From an uncultured Roseibium sp. (GTDB lineage Bacteria > Pseudomonadota > Alphaproteobacteria > Rhizobiales > Stappiaceae), in NCBI RefSeq assembly GCF_947499295.1, contig NZ_CANMNP010000007.1, positions 186,001 through 250,000 of the forward strand: a stretch of DNA of 64,000 nucleotides, in the 5' to 3' direction. The position numbers and the translations under genes are program-made. Shown here piece by piece: positions 1 through 9,077 of the stretch; position 1 is the first letter of the stretch, and the number at the start of each line of letters is the position of its first letter. Under the pieces are notes generated by a model. It had not been told where the DNA came from. It searched no databases and worked only from the letters and a program-made list of their open reading frames with translations.

Positions 1-563
1 TGCTGCAAAATCCGCCGCGCATTTCGGTCAATATTTCAGCGGAGAGACTAAAGTCGCCAAGTTTCCTGAGTACGGTTCAAGCCGCGGGCGTTCAACCGAA
101 CACAATCATTTTTGAAATAAGCGAAGCGGTGACGTTTGAAGAACTCGACGACGTTTCGAAATACAATTTGGATGCCCTGGAAGGGCTTGGTGTTGAAGTT
201 GAGATCGATGATTTCGGGTCCGGACGCGCCTCTATCCTGAGCCTTTTGGAAATGAAACCTCGCCGATTGAAAATCGACAGAAATCTGACAGCGCCGGTTG
301 TCGAGTCGGAGCAGGCACGAAGCCTCGTCGCCAGCATTCTCGATATCGCCCGAACCCTTTCTATAGAAGTGGTAGCAGAGGGCGTGGAAACCAGCCAGCA
401 TGCAGACATCCTCACAGAGCAAGGCTGCACGCTGCTTCAAGGATACTATTTTTCCCGTCCGATTGAAGAAGCTGCCTTTGAAGCGCTGCTCCAATCGGAC
501 GAAGCGCGCAACACGACCTTGCCAGCACATGGAAATGTCCATCTCACCGCTTCGGCAGGTTGA
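1..563 (+). CDS. EAL-domain c-di-GMP phosphodiesterase, C-terminal part (5' end outside window)
   Basis: The reading frame is open from base 3 to the stop at 561-563, so this is the last ~186 residues of a protein that begins before the window. The translation carries most EAL-domain landmarks in order: VNIS, FEISEA, IDDFGSGRAS (metal-binding Asp pair), LKIDRNL (Lys), VVAEGVET (Glu) and QGYYFSRPI at the end of the barrel. EAL proteins hydrolyse cyclic di-GMP to pGpG and affect motility and biofilm. The visible catalytic positions are kept, so it is probably active, but the EAL tripeptide itself and any GGDEF, PAS or membrane part lie outside the window. The loop after the Asp pair reads GSGRAS rather than the usual GTGYSS. 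It converges on the transporter gene that ends at 620, and I see no clear terminator between them. Confidence 0.9.
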   Translation, partial: LQNPPRISVNISAERLKSPSFLSTVQAAGVQPNTIIFEISEAVTFEELDDVSKYNLDALEGLGVEVEIDDFGSGRASILSLLEMKPRRLKIDRNLTAPVVESEQARSLVASILDIARTLSIEVVAEGVETSQHADILTEQGCTLLQGYYFSRPIEEAAFEALLQSDEARNTTLPAHGNVHLTASAG

Positions 564-619
564 ACACCGCATACTTCTGTGAACCAGCGCTCATTTGGCA
601 CCCTTGAGCGAGCGCGTAC

Positions 620-1525
620 TCACGCTGCGCGGGACATGGCCGCACTTCGCTTTTGTTCATCCAGCATGACCAGCAGCGATGCACCGACAATGACGAGTGC
701 ACCGGGCCAGAAGGCTCCGGAAGGTGCAAATCCAAATGCCAGAAAACCAACGGCAATATTGAGTGGCAGCTTCAAGTGATCAAACGGTTGCACAAAAGTA
801 GCATCGGCATGTTTATAAGCCAGCGTCAGAAGATAGTTTGCCACGACGGTCAGAACACCGGCGCCGATCAACAACCAAAGAGCATTCCCAGACGGCACAA
901 TTCCACCATCACCAAGAGCAAGCAGGGCATTGACCGGTGTCAGCAGCAGCAGCAGATATACCGTAATGGAATCTGCTTGTTCGGTCGCGGTCAGCTTCTT
1001 GGTGACGAGAGACGTACCCGCCCAGAAAGCTGCAGCGGCAACGGGCAACACAGCCCCCCAATGAAATGCCTCCGTCCATGGCTGGAGGATAATCATACCA
1101 CCCGAGAAACCTGCGATGGTCGCCAGCCAGCGGACCACGCCTACTTTCTCGGAGAAAAACAGTTTCGCACCGATGATGACGAAGAACGGGGACGTCATTA
1201 CGAGAGCAATCGCCTGCCAAATTTCCACTCTGGCAAGACCGGCCACCCATAACTGAATGCCGACGACAGCCAGCGCTGCGCGTAACAGATGCCAACCGAG
1301 CTGGCGCGTTTTCAGGGATGACAGTCCGCGCCGCAATACCCAGGGCAAGGCAATGAGCAAGCCAAGGGCGTATTGCCAGAAAGCAGCCGATGTTGAAGGC
1401 ACACCCAATTGCATTGTAGAGGCCTGGAGGGCCCCATTGACCAGGGCAAAACATGCCCCTGCCCCAACCATCGCAAGGGCGGCAAACAAGGGGCCGGAAA
1501 AGGCTCCGCTGGAAGATGAAGTCAT
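620..1525 (-). CDS. ribN: DMT/EamA-family transporter, probable riboflavin importer RibN
   Basis: A ~301-residue inner-membrane protein made of two EamA repeats with about ten hydrophobic segments, the DMT-superfamily layout. Alone it could only be called a generic permease. An FMN riboswitch immediately upstream makes flavin transport the best reading, matching the RibN riboflavin importers described in Rhizobium and relatives. Start: the ATG at 1525 has AGGA about nine bases upstream. A longer version from a GTG at 1576 has no visible ribosome-binding site and would begin inside the riboswitch expression platform, so the shorter form is preferred. The C-terminus is basic, as usual for the family. 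Function is inferred from context; family membership is clear. Confidence 0.85.
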   Translation of the reverse strand: MTSSSSGAFSGPLFAALAMVGAGACFALVNGALQASTMQLGVPSTSAAFWQYALGLLIALPWVLRRGLSSLKTRQLGWHLLRAALAVVGIQLWVAGLARVEIWQAIALVMTSPFFVIIGAKLFFSEKVGVVRWLATIAGFSGGMIILQPWTEAFHWGAVLPVAAAAFWAGTSLVTKKLTATEQADSITVYLLLLLTPVNALLALGDGGIVPSGNALWLLIGAGVLTVVANYLLTLAYKHADATFVQPFDHLKLPLNIAVGFLAFGFAPSGAFWPGALVIVGASLLVMLDEQKRSAAMSRAA

Positions 1526-1571
1526 TTCGTTTGATCCTGTCCGGTTCGTCCAATCCAGAACAGTCTCAAAA

Positions 1572-1597
1572 GACACGCGCCCGCAGGCCTGAGTGTC
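1572..1597 (-). promoter_or_regulatory. Possible expression-platform hairpin of the FMN riboswitch
   Basis: Directly 3' of the RFN aptamer the minus strand can form GACAC ... GCC TGCG GGC ... GTGTC followed by TTTT. The short T run suggests premature termination rather than sequestration of the ribosome-binding site, but the helix is interrupted and weak. Inference only. Confidence 0.4.
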
Positions 1598-1611
1598 AGA
1601 CCAGCGTCCAA

Positions 1612-1752
1612 GTTCTCTCTCATCCGGACTGTAACCGTCGGCTCCGGCCTCTCACCGGATCTGCTGACCCTTGAAACGGCTGTTTCAAGGCGCTCGCGGG
1701 CTCCAGGTTTCCCTGATACCGCCGGTGGGGAATTGCACCCCGCCCCGAGAAC
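1612..1752 (-). promoter_or_regulatory. FMN riboswitch (RFN element)
   Basis: Read on the minus strand, the ~140-base leader shows the conserved RFN blocks in order: GGGGCGGGGTGCAATTCCCC, ACCGGCGGTAT, GAGCCCGCGAGC, GGTCAGCAGATCCGGTGAG, GGAGCCGACGGTTACAGTCC and GGATGAGAGAGAAC. The ends close as a P1 helix (GTTCTC at 1747-1752 with GAGAAC at 1612-1617). RFN elements bind FMN and repress riboflavin synthesis or uptake genes. This one precedes only the EamA transporter, so high FMN should shut off riboflavin import. Confidence 0.95.
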
Positions 1753-1871
1753 TGTTCTCTGTCGGTTTATCTAGCCGGTGCTTTCGGCCTTGGCAACGCC
1801 TTAGCGGCCAAAAATTCAGTGTCACTGAAAGATTGTAAGTCATTTGTGCCGACCTGACAGCAAAAAACGCT

Positions 1872-2537
1872 TCAGACGCGCACGAACCTGCTTTCAAGGA
1901 ACTGGACAATTTCCGTAGGCTTTCGAGCAATCAGCACCGGGTCTGCCTTGTGGAGCTCATCGTGGCTGCCGTATCCCCAAAGAACCCCGATACTGTCAAC
2001 ACCATTCGCCTTTGCGCCAATCAGATCATGTTCGCGGTCGCCAATCATAACGACTTGCGTGGGTGTGATGCCTTCTTCATCGAGAATATGAGAGATCAGG
2101 TCGGCTTTCGCAGAACGTCTGCCGTCAAGTTCCGAACCGTACACCTTGCCGAAATACGGCATCAGTTCGAAGTGTTCGACTATTTTTCCCGCATAGGCAT
2201 GAGGTTTGGACGTGCAGACATGCAATTCAAAACCCAATCTGCGCAACTCACTCAGCGCCTGGGGTATCCCCTCGATCAACGTATTCTCGTAAAGACCAAC
2301 GTCAGTGAAACGCTCTCTATAAAGAGCAACGGCCCGGTCGAGCTCTGCCTTTTCATCAGTGTCAAGAAGAACGCGGAAGCTGTCCCAGAGCGAGGGGCCG
2401 ATACACCAATGGAGATCTTTTGCGTCTGGAACCTTCGATGACATCCCTTCAAGGGCGTATTGGATCGAACGAGTAATGCCCTCAAAAGGGTCTGTAAGCG
2501 TCCCATCCAGGTCAAACAATACGGTTGTAACGGACAT
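1872..2537 (-). CDS. HAD-superfamily hydrolase, phosphoglycolate phosphatase/5'-nucleotidase-like
   Basis: A 221-residue cytosolic phosphatase of HAD subfamily IA. Motif I is FDLDGTLTD near residue 8 (nucleophile and acid/base Asp), motif II is the CTSK segment near the middle, and motif IV is MIGDREHDL, giving the metal-binding acidic pair. The cap domain between motifs I and II is helical and of PGPase size. Such enzymes remove phosphate from small metabolites such as 2-phosphoglycolate or nucleoside monophosphates; the substrate cannot be read from the sequence. It follows pccA on the same strand after a terminator-like hairpin, so it is probably its own unit. A second HAD phosphatase of similar size lies at 15369-16049. 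Confidence 0.85.
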   Translation of the reverse strand: MSVTTVLFDLDGTLTDPFEGITRSIQYALEGMSSKVPDAKDLHWCIGPSLWDSFRVLLDTDEKAELDRAVALYRERFTDVGLYENTLIEGIPQALSELRRLGFELHVCTSKPHAYAGKIVEHFELMPYFGKVYGSELDGRRSAKADLISHILDEEGITPTQVVMIGDREHDLIGAKANGVDSIGVLWGYGSHDELHKADPVLIARKPTEIVQFLESRFVRV

Positions 2538-2566
2538 CCGGCTTTCCTGTTAAACAATCAAAACGA

Positions 2567-2588
2567 CCCATGGCATAAATGCCATGGG
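2567..2588 (-). terminator. Intrinsic terminator downstream of pccA
   Basis: A perfect inverted repeat, CCCATGGCAT and ATGCCATGGG, is separated by two bases and followed on the minus strand by TCGTTTTGATTGTTT. It lies between the end of pccA and the start of the HAD gene. Confidence 0.65.
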
Positions 2589-2635
2589 CCGCAGCACTAG
2601 CGTTTGTCCGCTCAAGGTGTCAATCAAGCTTCAAA

Positions 2636-4648
2636 TCACGAGAACTCCATGATCACCGCGTCTACGGCGAGGCTGTCACCTGGAGCTGCCTTGATAGCTG
2701 AAATCGTGCAGTCCCTCTCAGCTCTCAGGACATTCTCCATCTTCATGGCTTCAACAACCGCAAGCTGTTCACCAGCCTTCACCTCTTGCCCTTCGTCAAC
2801 GGCTATCGAGACAACGAGCCCCGGCATTGGACACAACAACATCTTGGACGTGTCCGGCGGCAGCTTTTCAGGCATCAGTTCGTCAAGTTCGGCAACCCTC
2901 GGTGTCATTACTTTTGCAACGACGGAATAACCTTGCCAGTCCAGTCGATGGCCACCGGTTACCTTTCGGATCTGCACTGTTACCGGCTGATCGCCGACTT
3001 TACCTGACCAAAGCGGGGCTCCAGGGGCCCAGTCCGATTCAACATTCATCAAAGGACCATCACCGACGGCAACATCGAGTTCGACAGGTGTCCCGGGATA
3101 ACCTGCGGCAAGACGTATCGGCACATAAGTCTTGTCGAGCCGGACCACCCAGTCTTCCCGAACAGCGCCTGAATGAGGCCGCAAACGACCTGGCAGATGG
3201 TCCAGACGTTCACGCTCCAGGGCTCCCATGGAAAGAGCGACAGCCGCAAGCACGGAATAGGCAGCTTCGTCTGGAACGGCAGGTGAGAACCCGTCCGGGT
3301 ATTCGTCGGCAATGAAACTCGTTGCCAATTCCCCGGATCGCCAACGCGGATGGTTCATCAGCGCGGTCAGGAATGGAACGTTGTGCTGGATCCCATCGAC
3401 ATAAAATGCATCTAGCGCCGTGCTCATTGCGTCGATGGCTTGTTCGCGGGTTGGAGCATGGGTAATCAGCTTGGCAATCATGGGATCGTAGAACATGGAG
3501 ATCTCCGACCCTTCGACAACACCGGTGTCGTTCCGGATCGTCAAACCGTCAGCAGAGACCTCTTCTGGCGGCTGATAGCGCACCAAACGTCCGATCGACG
3601 GCAGAAAATTCCGATAGGGATCTTCAGCATAGATCCGGCTTTCGACCGACCAGCCTTTCAACTTCACATCATCCTGTTCAAGAGACAGTTCTTCACCCGC
3701 TGCAACGCGGATCATCTGCTCAACCAGGTCAACACCGGTAATCAGTTCCGTGACCGGGTGTTCGACTTGAAGACGGGTGTTCATTTCCAGAAAATAAAAG
3801 CTCTTGTCTTGACCGGCAACGAACTCAACCGTACCCGCGCTGTCATAATCGACGGCTTGCGCAAGTGCGACGGCTTGCTCGCCCATCTTGCGACGCGTTT
3901 CCTCGTCAAGCAGCGGCGACGGAGCTTCTTCGATGACCTTCTGATTGCGGCGCTGGATCGAGCATTCGCGCTCTCCCAGGTAAATCGCGTTTCCGTGCTT
4001 GTCACCAAGAACCTGTATTTCAATGTGACGGGGGTTTTCGATGAACTTTTCGATAAAGACGCGGTCGTCGCCAAATGAAGATGCCGCTTCGGACTTGGAA
4101 CGGGTGTAACCGTCCCTGGCCTCTTCCCCATTCCAGGCGATACGCATTCCTTTGCCGCCACCGCCGGCAGAGGCCTTGATCATCACCGGGTAGCCAATAT
4201 CACCTGCTATCTCGACTGCCTGATCTGCCGATTCAATCACACCGAGATACCCGGGAACCGTGCTGACATTGGCGTTGTTTGCGAACTTTTTGGATTCGAT
4301 CTTGTCACCCATAGCCTCGATAGCGCGAGAGTTCGGGCCGATCCAGACAATACCTTCTTTGGCCAGTGCCTCTGGAAAGCTCGAGCGTTCGGACAAGAAC
4401 CCGTATCCCGGGTGAACAGCCTCGGCACCCGTTTCCTTGCACGCAGCTATGATCTTGTCAGCCAGCAGATAGGACTCAGCAGCGGCAGCCGGTCCGATAT
4501 GAACCGCTTCGTCAGCCATCTCAACATGCAGCGCGTCCCGGTCTGCGTCTGAATAGACTGCAACCGTCTTGATGCCCATGCGGCGTGCCGTCTTGATAAC
4601 CCGGCAAGCGATCTCGCCCCGGTTGGCGACAAGAATTTTCGAGAACAT
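2636..4648 (-). CDS. pccA: Propionyl-CoA carboxylase alpha subunit (biotin carboxylase plus biotin carrier)
   Basis: 670 residues, usual PccA length. The N-terminal biotin carboxylase starts KILVANRGEIACRVIKTARR and continues through the ATP-grasp glycine loop KASAGGGGKGMR, the IEIQVLGD strand and the EMNTRLQVEHPVTE catalytic segment. A carboxyltransferase-interaction region follows, and a C-terminal biotinyl domain carries AMKMEN with the biotin-accepting Lys at about residue 636. The enzyme carboxylates propionyl-CoA to methylmalonyl-CoA with PccB, feeding propionate, odd-chain fatty acids and branched amino acids into succinyl-CoA. The partner subunit lies about 1.5 kb away on the same strand. 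Acetyl- or methylcrotonyl-CoA carboxylase alpha subunits are similar, but the neighbouring beta subunit is of propionyl type. Confidence 0.93.
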   Translation of the reverse strand: MFSKILVANRGEIACRVIKTARRMGIKTVAVYSDADRDALHVEMADEAVHIGPAAAAESYLLADKIIAACKETGAEAVHPGYGFLSERSSFPEALAKEGIVWIGPNSRAIEAMGDKIESKKFANNANVSTVPGYLGVIESADQAVEIAGDIGYPVMIKASAGGGGKGMRIAWNGEEARDGYTRSKSEAASSFGDDRVFIEKFIENPRHIEIQVLGDKHGNAIYLGERECSIQRRNQKVIEEAPSPLLDEETRRKMGEQAVALAQAVDYDSAGTVEFVAGQDKSFYFLEMNTRLQVEHPVTELITGVDLVEQMIRVAAGEELSLEQDDVKLKGWSVESRIYAEDPYRNFLPSIGRLVRYQPPEEVSADGLTIRNDTGVVEGSEISMFYDPMIAKLITHAPTREQAIDAMSTALDAFYVDGIQHNVPFLTALMNHPRWRSGELATSFIADEYPDGFSPAVPDEAAYSVLAAVALSMGALERERLDHLPGRLRPHSGAVREDWVVRLDKTYVPIRLAAGYPGTPVELDVAVGDGPLMNVESDWAPGAPLWSGKVGDQPVTVQIRKVTGGHRLDWQGYSVVAKVMTPRVAELDELMPEKLPPDTSKMLLCPMPGLVVSIAVDEGQEVKAGEQLAVVEAMKMENVLRAERDCTISAIKAAPGDSLAVDAVIMEFS

Positions 4649-4898
4649 TGAATTCCACCCAGCTGGATCGTTTCCAGAGTTGTAGGCTGGGCCACTGCCC
4701 TGCGCAACTTATCCAAAGGGCGAGAGGAGTATTGCGGACACCTTGCATCGCTCTCCATCTGGCTCTTGATACATCAACGGAATGCCCCTGACAGAAATGT
4801 GATGCTTTTCAGCCGGTTCCGGCAGAAAATTGCAAGCCGCTTTTATCTCAATCTTAAGAAAACTATTGCAGTAAATACTAATGCTTGGAGGAGAACCC

Positions 4899-5369
4899 AT
4901 GGCAAAGCTTTTTGCTTTTGCACTCGTTGCAGTCACATTGTTGTCTCAGACCGGGAACGCAGAGACGTTCGCCAAGTGGAGCCGAGGCGACGTCGACGGT
5001 TTCACCCGTTACTGGACCACAAACAATGTCGGCGCCAACTTCATCATTTGGTGCCATCCGGCGCGCAAGGTCAACGGAACCGTTCTCCATATCGAAATCG
5101 ATGGTCAAACACCAAAGCCGAACAGCCACGTTAAGCTGATCCTGGACCGTGAGATCCTTGATCTGCCGGTCAACAAACAGGGATATATCGGCAGCGATTG
5201 CGCCGCTTGTTCCGACAGTTTCAGCTATGTCTGGCATCGCCTGCGCGCGGCCAGCACTTTGGCGGTCAAATTCGAAGACAACCGTTACGCTGGATTTTCG
5301 CTCAAAGGCGTCCAACAGATCCTGCCCGGCCCCGTCTGCCCGACGGATTTCGGGAAGATACATTCCTGA
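4899..5369 (+). CDS. Secreted protein of unknown function
   Basis: About 156 residues with a typical signal peptide: MAKLF, a hydrophobic stretch, and a likely cut after GNA. The ATG at 4899 has GGAGGAG six bases upstream; an in-frame ATG at 4881 would spoil the signal peptide and overlap that site. The mature part has four cysteines (one in IIWCHP, two in SDCAACSD, one in GPVCP), suggesting disulfides in the periplasm, and a beta-rich middle. I do not recognise the family. It is divergent from pccA and sits between pccA and pccB with another small secreted gene. No catalytic motif is visible. Confidence 0.75.
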   Translation: MAKLFAFALVAVTLLSQTGNAETFAKWSRGDVDGFTRYWTTNNVGANFIIWCHPARKVNGTVLHIEIDGQTPKPNSHVKLILDREILDLPVNKQGYIGSDCAACSDSFSYVWHRLRAASTLAVKFEDNRYAGFSLKGVQQILPGPVCPTDFGKIHS

Positions 5370-5770
5370 TCAGTGTTTGGGAGCCCGTCCCTCAACACCA
5401 TTTTCCCATGGATTGCGATTGAGCCAACTCAGCCTGCTGATTGTTGCTTCAGGTAATCTGTCGACACGTGCGTTTCAGCCATTCAAGCTATTTAGGCAAT
5501 CTGCCGTTCGCACCCGGAACTTCAGGCAACTTCGCTACACAATTCTATGATGGAAGCTCTTCTTGGGCCCGACTTCTTAAAATATGACCTATTCGCAAAA
5601 CGGGAGCTAAGCTGAATTTAAGTGTCCGGCGTCACATCTCCGCAAGGCGAATTGATACAGACTTCGTCAAGCTCTTACCCAAGGTTAAGTTCAAGAGTCA
5701 CTCTTTAAACTATTGCTTCTCGCCGGATTTCAAACGCAACAAAGTTTTCCGGCATCGCAAGGAGATATCA
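5370..5770. other. Intergenic region, no gene recognised
   Basis: Four hundred bases between two small secreted-protein genes on the same strand. The frames here have no ribosome-binding site or protein-like composition. The last 120 bases are AT-richer and probably hold the promoter of the gene at 5771, but no confident -35/-10 pair was found. Confidence 0.5.
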
Positions 5771-6085
5771 ATGCGTAAAGGCAAACTCTTCAGCGCAACG
5801 CTCGCTCTTGCCGGTATTTGCATGGCCACCGCCGCAGAGGCGCGCCCGGACCTTCGTCAAATGACCTGCGCACAAGCACAGAACATGGTGGTTCGGCATG
5901 GCGCCGTCGTCTTCACGACAGGCCAGCACACCTATTCCATGTTCGTTTCAAACAGAAGCTATTGCGATTGGAACCAGGAGCTGTTCGTGCAGTACGGCCC
6001 GACGCGCGACAACCGCAAATGTCCTGTGGCCTACCAGTGCAAAGAACCACTATTCGGACGCGGCGGCTTTAATCGCTGGAATTGA
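5771..6085 (+). CDS. Small secreted cysteine-containing protein of unknown function
   Basis: 104 residues with a good ribosome-binding site (AAGGAG seven bases before the ATG) and a clear signal peptide ending near AEARPD. The mature ~80 residues have four cysteines (TCAQAQ, SYCDWN, KCPVAYQC), aromatic residues and a basic tail, the profile of a small disulfide-bonded periplasmic or secreted protein. Family not recognised beyond a resemblance, from memory, to short hypothetical proteins of Rhizobiales. It is followed by a strong bidirectional terminator and converges on pccB. Confidence 0.75.
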   Translation: MRKGKLFSATLALAGICMATAAEARPDLRQMTCAQAQNMVVRHGAVVFTTGQHTYSMFVSNRSYCDWNQELFVQYGPTRDNRKCPVAYQCKEPLFGRGGFNRWN

Positions 6086-6106
6086 TCACCAATTCCAGAT
6101 CCAAAT

Positions 6107-6128
6107 AAGGGCCGGAAAACCGGCCCTT
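6107..6128 (+). terminator. Bidirectional intrinsic terminator between the small secreted gene and pccB
   Basis: AAGGGCCGG, loop AAAA, CCGGCCCTT: a nine-pair perfect stem. The plus strand continues TTG and the minus strand runs into TTATTT, so it can stop transcription of both converging genes. Confidence 0.85.
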
Positions 6129-6160
6129 TGTCGTCTCGCAACCTAGCATTCCGTCTCTGT

Positions 6161-7693
6161 TCACAGCGGGATGTTGTCGTGCTTCTTCCATGGCATCTCA
6201 ACATTCTTCGTCCGCAGCAAAGCAAGTGCTTTGGCAACCCTGCGACGGGTTGAATGAGGTCGGATCACATCGTCGATATACCCACGTTCGGCAGCAACAA
6301 ACGGGTTTGCAAACCTGTCTTCGTAGTCCTTGGTGCGCTGTGCAATCTTGTCCGCATCGCCAAGTTCTGACCGATAAAGGATCTCAACGGCACCCTTTGC
6401 CCCCATGACCGCAATTTCGGCAGACGGCCAGGCATAATTGATGTCGCCACCGATATGCTTCGAACTCATGACGTCATAAGCGCCACCATAGGCTTTGCGC
6501 GTAATCACGGTCACTTTCGGTACTGTCGCTTCCGTGTAGGCAAACAACAGCTTCGCTCCATGTTTGATGAGGCCACCATATTCCTGCGACGTCCCAGGCA
6601 AGAATCCAGGTACATCGACAAAGGTAACGATCGGAATGCCGAAACAGTCGCAAAACCGCACGAACCGTGCGGCCTTGCGGCTGGCATCAGAATCCAGAAC
6701 CCCGGCAAGCACCATCGGTTGATTGGCAATAATACCGACCGTCCGCCCTTCGATACGCCCGAGCCCGGTAATAATGTTTCCCGCAAAACTGGCTTGCAGT
6801 TCGTAGAAGTCGCCCTCATCGACTGTTTTGAGAACGAGTTCCTTCATGTCGTAAGGCTTGTTCGGATTGTCCGGAATAAGGGTATCCAGGCTGTTGTCGA
6901 TACGCTCCGGATCGTCGTAATTCGTCAGTTCAGGTAAATCGGCCTGATTGTTCATGGGTAGAAAATCGATCAGACGCCGCATTTCATCCAGCGCCTCAAC
7001 ATCGTTGTCGAACGCCCCGTCCGCGATGGAAGACTTTGTCGTATGGATCGACGCGCCGCCGAGTTCTTCTGCTGTCACGGTTTCGTTGGTGACCGTCTTC
7101 ACAACATCAGGTCCGGTAACGAACATGTAGGACGTGTCCCTGACCATGAAGATAAAATCGGTTATGGCCGGACAATAGACATCTCCTCCGGCACAAGGTC
7201 CCATAATCAACGATATTTGGGGAATAACACCTGATGCAAGCACGTTGCGCTTGAACACTTCGCCGTATCCGCCCAGCGCGGCGACACCTTCCTGAATACG
7301 GGCCCCACCGGCGTCGAAGAGACCAATGACTGGCGCGCGATTTTGCAGTGCCATGTCCTGCAGCTTGGTTATTTTTTCAGCATGGGCTTCCGACAGGGAG
7401 CCTCCGAAAACCGTGAAGTCTTTCGAAAACACATAGACTGTTCGACCGTTGACAGTACCCCAACCGGTCACAACACCGTCGCCGGGAATGTGCTGTTCTT
7501 CCATGCCGAAATCGGTGCACCGATGCTGCTTGAACATGTCAAACTCTTCAAAGGAGCCTTCGTCCAAAAGGATCTCGATCCGCTCACGCGCCGTCAGCTT
7601 GCCTTTCGAGTGCTGCGCATCGATGCGACGCTGCCCGCCACCAAGCCGGGCCGTTTCCCGGCGGGTTTCCAATTCGGCCAGAACTTCTTTCAT
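6161..7693 (-). CDS. pccB: Propionyl-CoA carboxylase beta subunit (carboxyltransferase)
   Basis: 510 residues, the standard PccB size, when started at the ATG at 7693, which has GGAGGA six bases upstream. An open extension to 7795 lacks such a site and adds an atypical N-terminus. Family signatures include [14 protein letters not shown] near the start, the crotonase-fold loop [28 protein letters not shown], and the second-half segments [13 protein letters not shown] and [13 protein letters not shown]. It transfers carboxylate from biotin on PccA to propionyl-CoA. It is transcribed in the same direction as pccA, but two plus-strand genes and a terminator lie between them, so the two are probably transcribed separately. 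Confidence 0.93.
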   Translation of the reverse strand: MKEVLAELETRRETARLGGGQRRIDAQHSKGKLTARERIEILLDEGSFEEFDMFKQHRCTDFGMEEQHIPGDGVVTGWGTVNGRTVYVFSKDFTVFGGSLSEAHAEKITKLQDMALQNRAPVIGLFDAGGARIQEGVAALGGYGEVFKRNVLASGVIPQISLIMGPCAGGDVYCPAITDFIFMVRDTSYMFVTGPDVVKTVTNETVTAEELGGASIHTTKSSIADGAFDNDVEALDEMRRLIDFLPMNNQADLPELTNYDDPERIDNSLDTLIPDNPNKPYDMKELVLKTVDEGDFYELQASFAGNIITGLGRIEGRTVGIIANQPMVLAGVLDSDASRKAARFVRFCDCFGIPIVTFVDVPGFLPGTSQEYGGLIKHGAKLLFAYTEATVPKVTVITRKAYGGAYDVMSSKHIGGDINYAWPSAEIAVMGAKGAVEILYRSELGDADKIAQRTKDYEDRFANPFVAAERGYIDDVIRPHSTRRRVAKALALLRTKNVEMPWKKHDNIPL

Positions 7694-7799
7694 CCGGTCC
7701 TCCAAAAATACGTCAGCTGAGGCTCTAACATGCCCCCCAGTCGCGGCATAGTCAGCACTTGGGATTATGGGGAAGTACGCGGACGGCACCCACAAAACG

Positions 7800-7816
7800 G
7801 CAAAAATATGATTTGC
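7800..7816. promoter_or_regulatory. Inverted repeat upstream of pccB, possible operator
   Basis: GCAAA, seven bases, TTTGC, about 110 bases upstream of pccB. The half-sites recall the TTTGCAAA units reported for PccR-type regulators of propionyl-CoA genes, but spacing and length do not match that motif, so this is a weak candidate. Confidence 0.25.
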
Positions 7817-7965
7817 GACACATCCCCTAACGTTATTTCATACTAAGTTCGGCGATTGTGAACGGGCCGTTTTTTTGTTTGGGTCCGGGCACCGAAGGGA
7901 TTTTGCCCTGAAATCAAAATGCATTTTTATGGCTTAATAGTGCAAGCCGGCTGGGAGCATTTGCG

Positions 7966-8967
7966 ATGACTTTATACAGTCCCGAAACAACATGGATTGC
8001 CATCTTAGGCGGCGGTTTCTCCGGTTCGATACTCGCCGGTGGAAGCGTTTTTCAGTTTGATCTCTGGAATATGGGATCGAAGAAACTACCCATACAGGTA
8101 CTGGTGACCGGCAAACGCGCAGGTTTGATGGCGGAAGCCGGCACTGCCATGGCGGTTCTTCTGGTCACAGGGTGCCGCACCGCAAGAGAGATGGACGGCA
8201 TTACATCTTCCGGTCTTGACTGGGAACTGTCCTTTGGCGGTGATGCCGATGCGGTCGTCAAGTCCGGAGCAAGCGTTTTCAAGGAAGTCATGAAAGCCGC
8301 TGGTAAGCAAACCGGCGAATGGGCACTGCATGAATCCGGTAAACGTCTCGCACAGTATATTGTTGGCGACCTCGGGGTTGTTCAGCAGGGACGACAATTC
8401 AACCTCCTTCCCACACCAATATCGGCATCCATCGGTGCCGGGATCTTCTATGAATGGCAAAAACTTCACGTTCTGGATGGTGAAATCGGCTGGAACTACA
8501 TTTCGCCGGAGTACTCAGTCGAGAACCGTTCCGGAAACGTTTATATGCGTATGAAAAACATCCCGGTCAAAGACGGTACGACTATTCATCTCGGTTTTGG
8601 GGTGGACGAATGGGGGATCGACGGCAACATCAAGTGGGCTCCGACTTCTTCAGGGCCGCGGATCGGTCGCAGCAAACTGCATATTGACTGTGCAGTTTAT
8701 GGTGGTGAGCTTTATCAGAGCTTCAACCGCAATGAGCAGCCTGGCATCAATCTCAGTCAGTTGCAGCCGGCAGGGCGAAGTGAAGCCGGCATGCTGACGG
8801 TCTCCAACACTAAGGAAGTCGCGAAAAACGGCAAACTCAAGATCTACCCGCGCATCTTCAAATTCACCAACTATCCCTACTGGTCCGCAGATGACACCAT
8901 GACCGTTCATGTTGACGGCAAGGGACGCTTCACAAAGGTGGATGGAACGACTTCCTATAGAGACTAG
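7966..8967 (+). CDS. Protein of unknown function, 333 aa
   Basis: An intact frame with GGGAG seven bases before the ATG. The N-terminal ~80 residues are glycine-rich and hydrophobic (AILGGGFSGSILAGGSVFQF, then AGTAMAVLLVTGCR) without a classical signal peptide. A middle region (residues ~85-150) is amphipathic and helical, and the C-terminal half is beta-rich and aromatic with few cysteines. No nucleotide-binding or hydrolase motif is visible. The composition could suit a membrane-inserting or surface-associated protein, but that is speculation. It precedes the ATP-grasp/Anbu operon on the same strand with a 110-base gap, so a link is possible but unproven. Confidence 0.7.
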   Translation: MTLYSPETTWIAILGGGFSGSILAGGSVFQFDLWNMGSKKLPIQVLVTGKRAGLMAEAGTAMAVLLVTGCRTAREMDGITSSGLDWELSFGGDADAVVKSGASVFKEVMKAAGKQTGEWALHESGKRLAQYIVGDLGVVQQGRQFNLLPTPISASIGAGIFYEWQKLHVLDGEIGWNYISPEYSVENRSGNVYMRMKNIPVKDGTTIHLGFGVDEWGIDGNIKWAPTSSGPRIGRSKLHIDCAVYGGELYQSFNRNEQPGINLSQLQPAGRSEAGMLTVSNTKEVAKNGKLKIYPRIFKFTNYPYWSADDTMTVHVDGKGRFTKVDGTTSYRD

Positions 8968-9077
8968 AATGTGAAGTTGCCTAAAGAGTGAGCAAGAGCG
9001 CCGCCAGTTTGTACTTTGACAGCCTTCAGAAATTTGCAATGATTGCTTAACAACGAAGCACACGCAAAGGGGAGGCA

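Noticed and set aside
7694..7795. 34-residue N-terminal extension of PccB
   Set aside because: The ATG at 7693 has GGAGGA at correct spacing and gives the usual family length.
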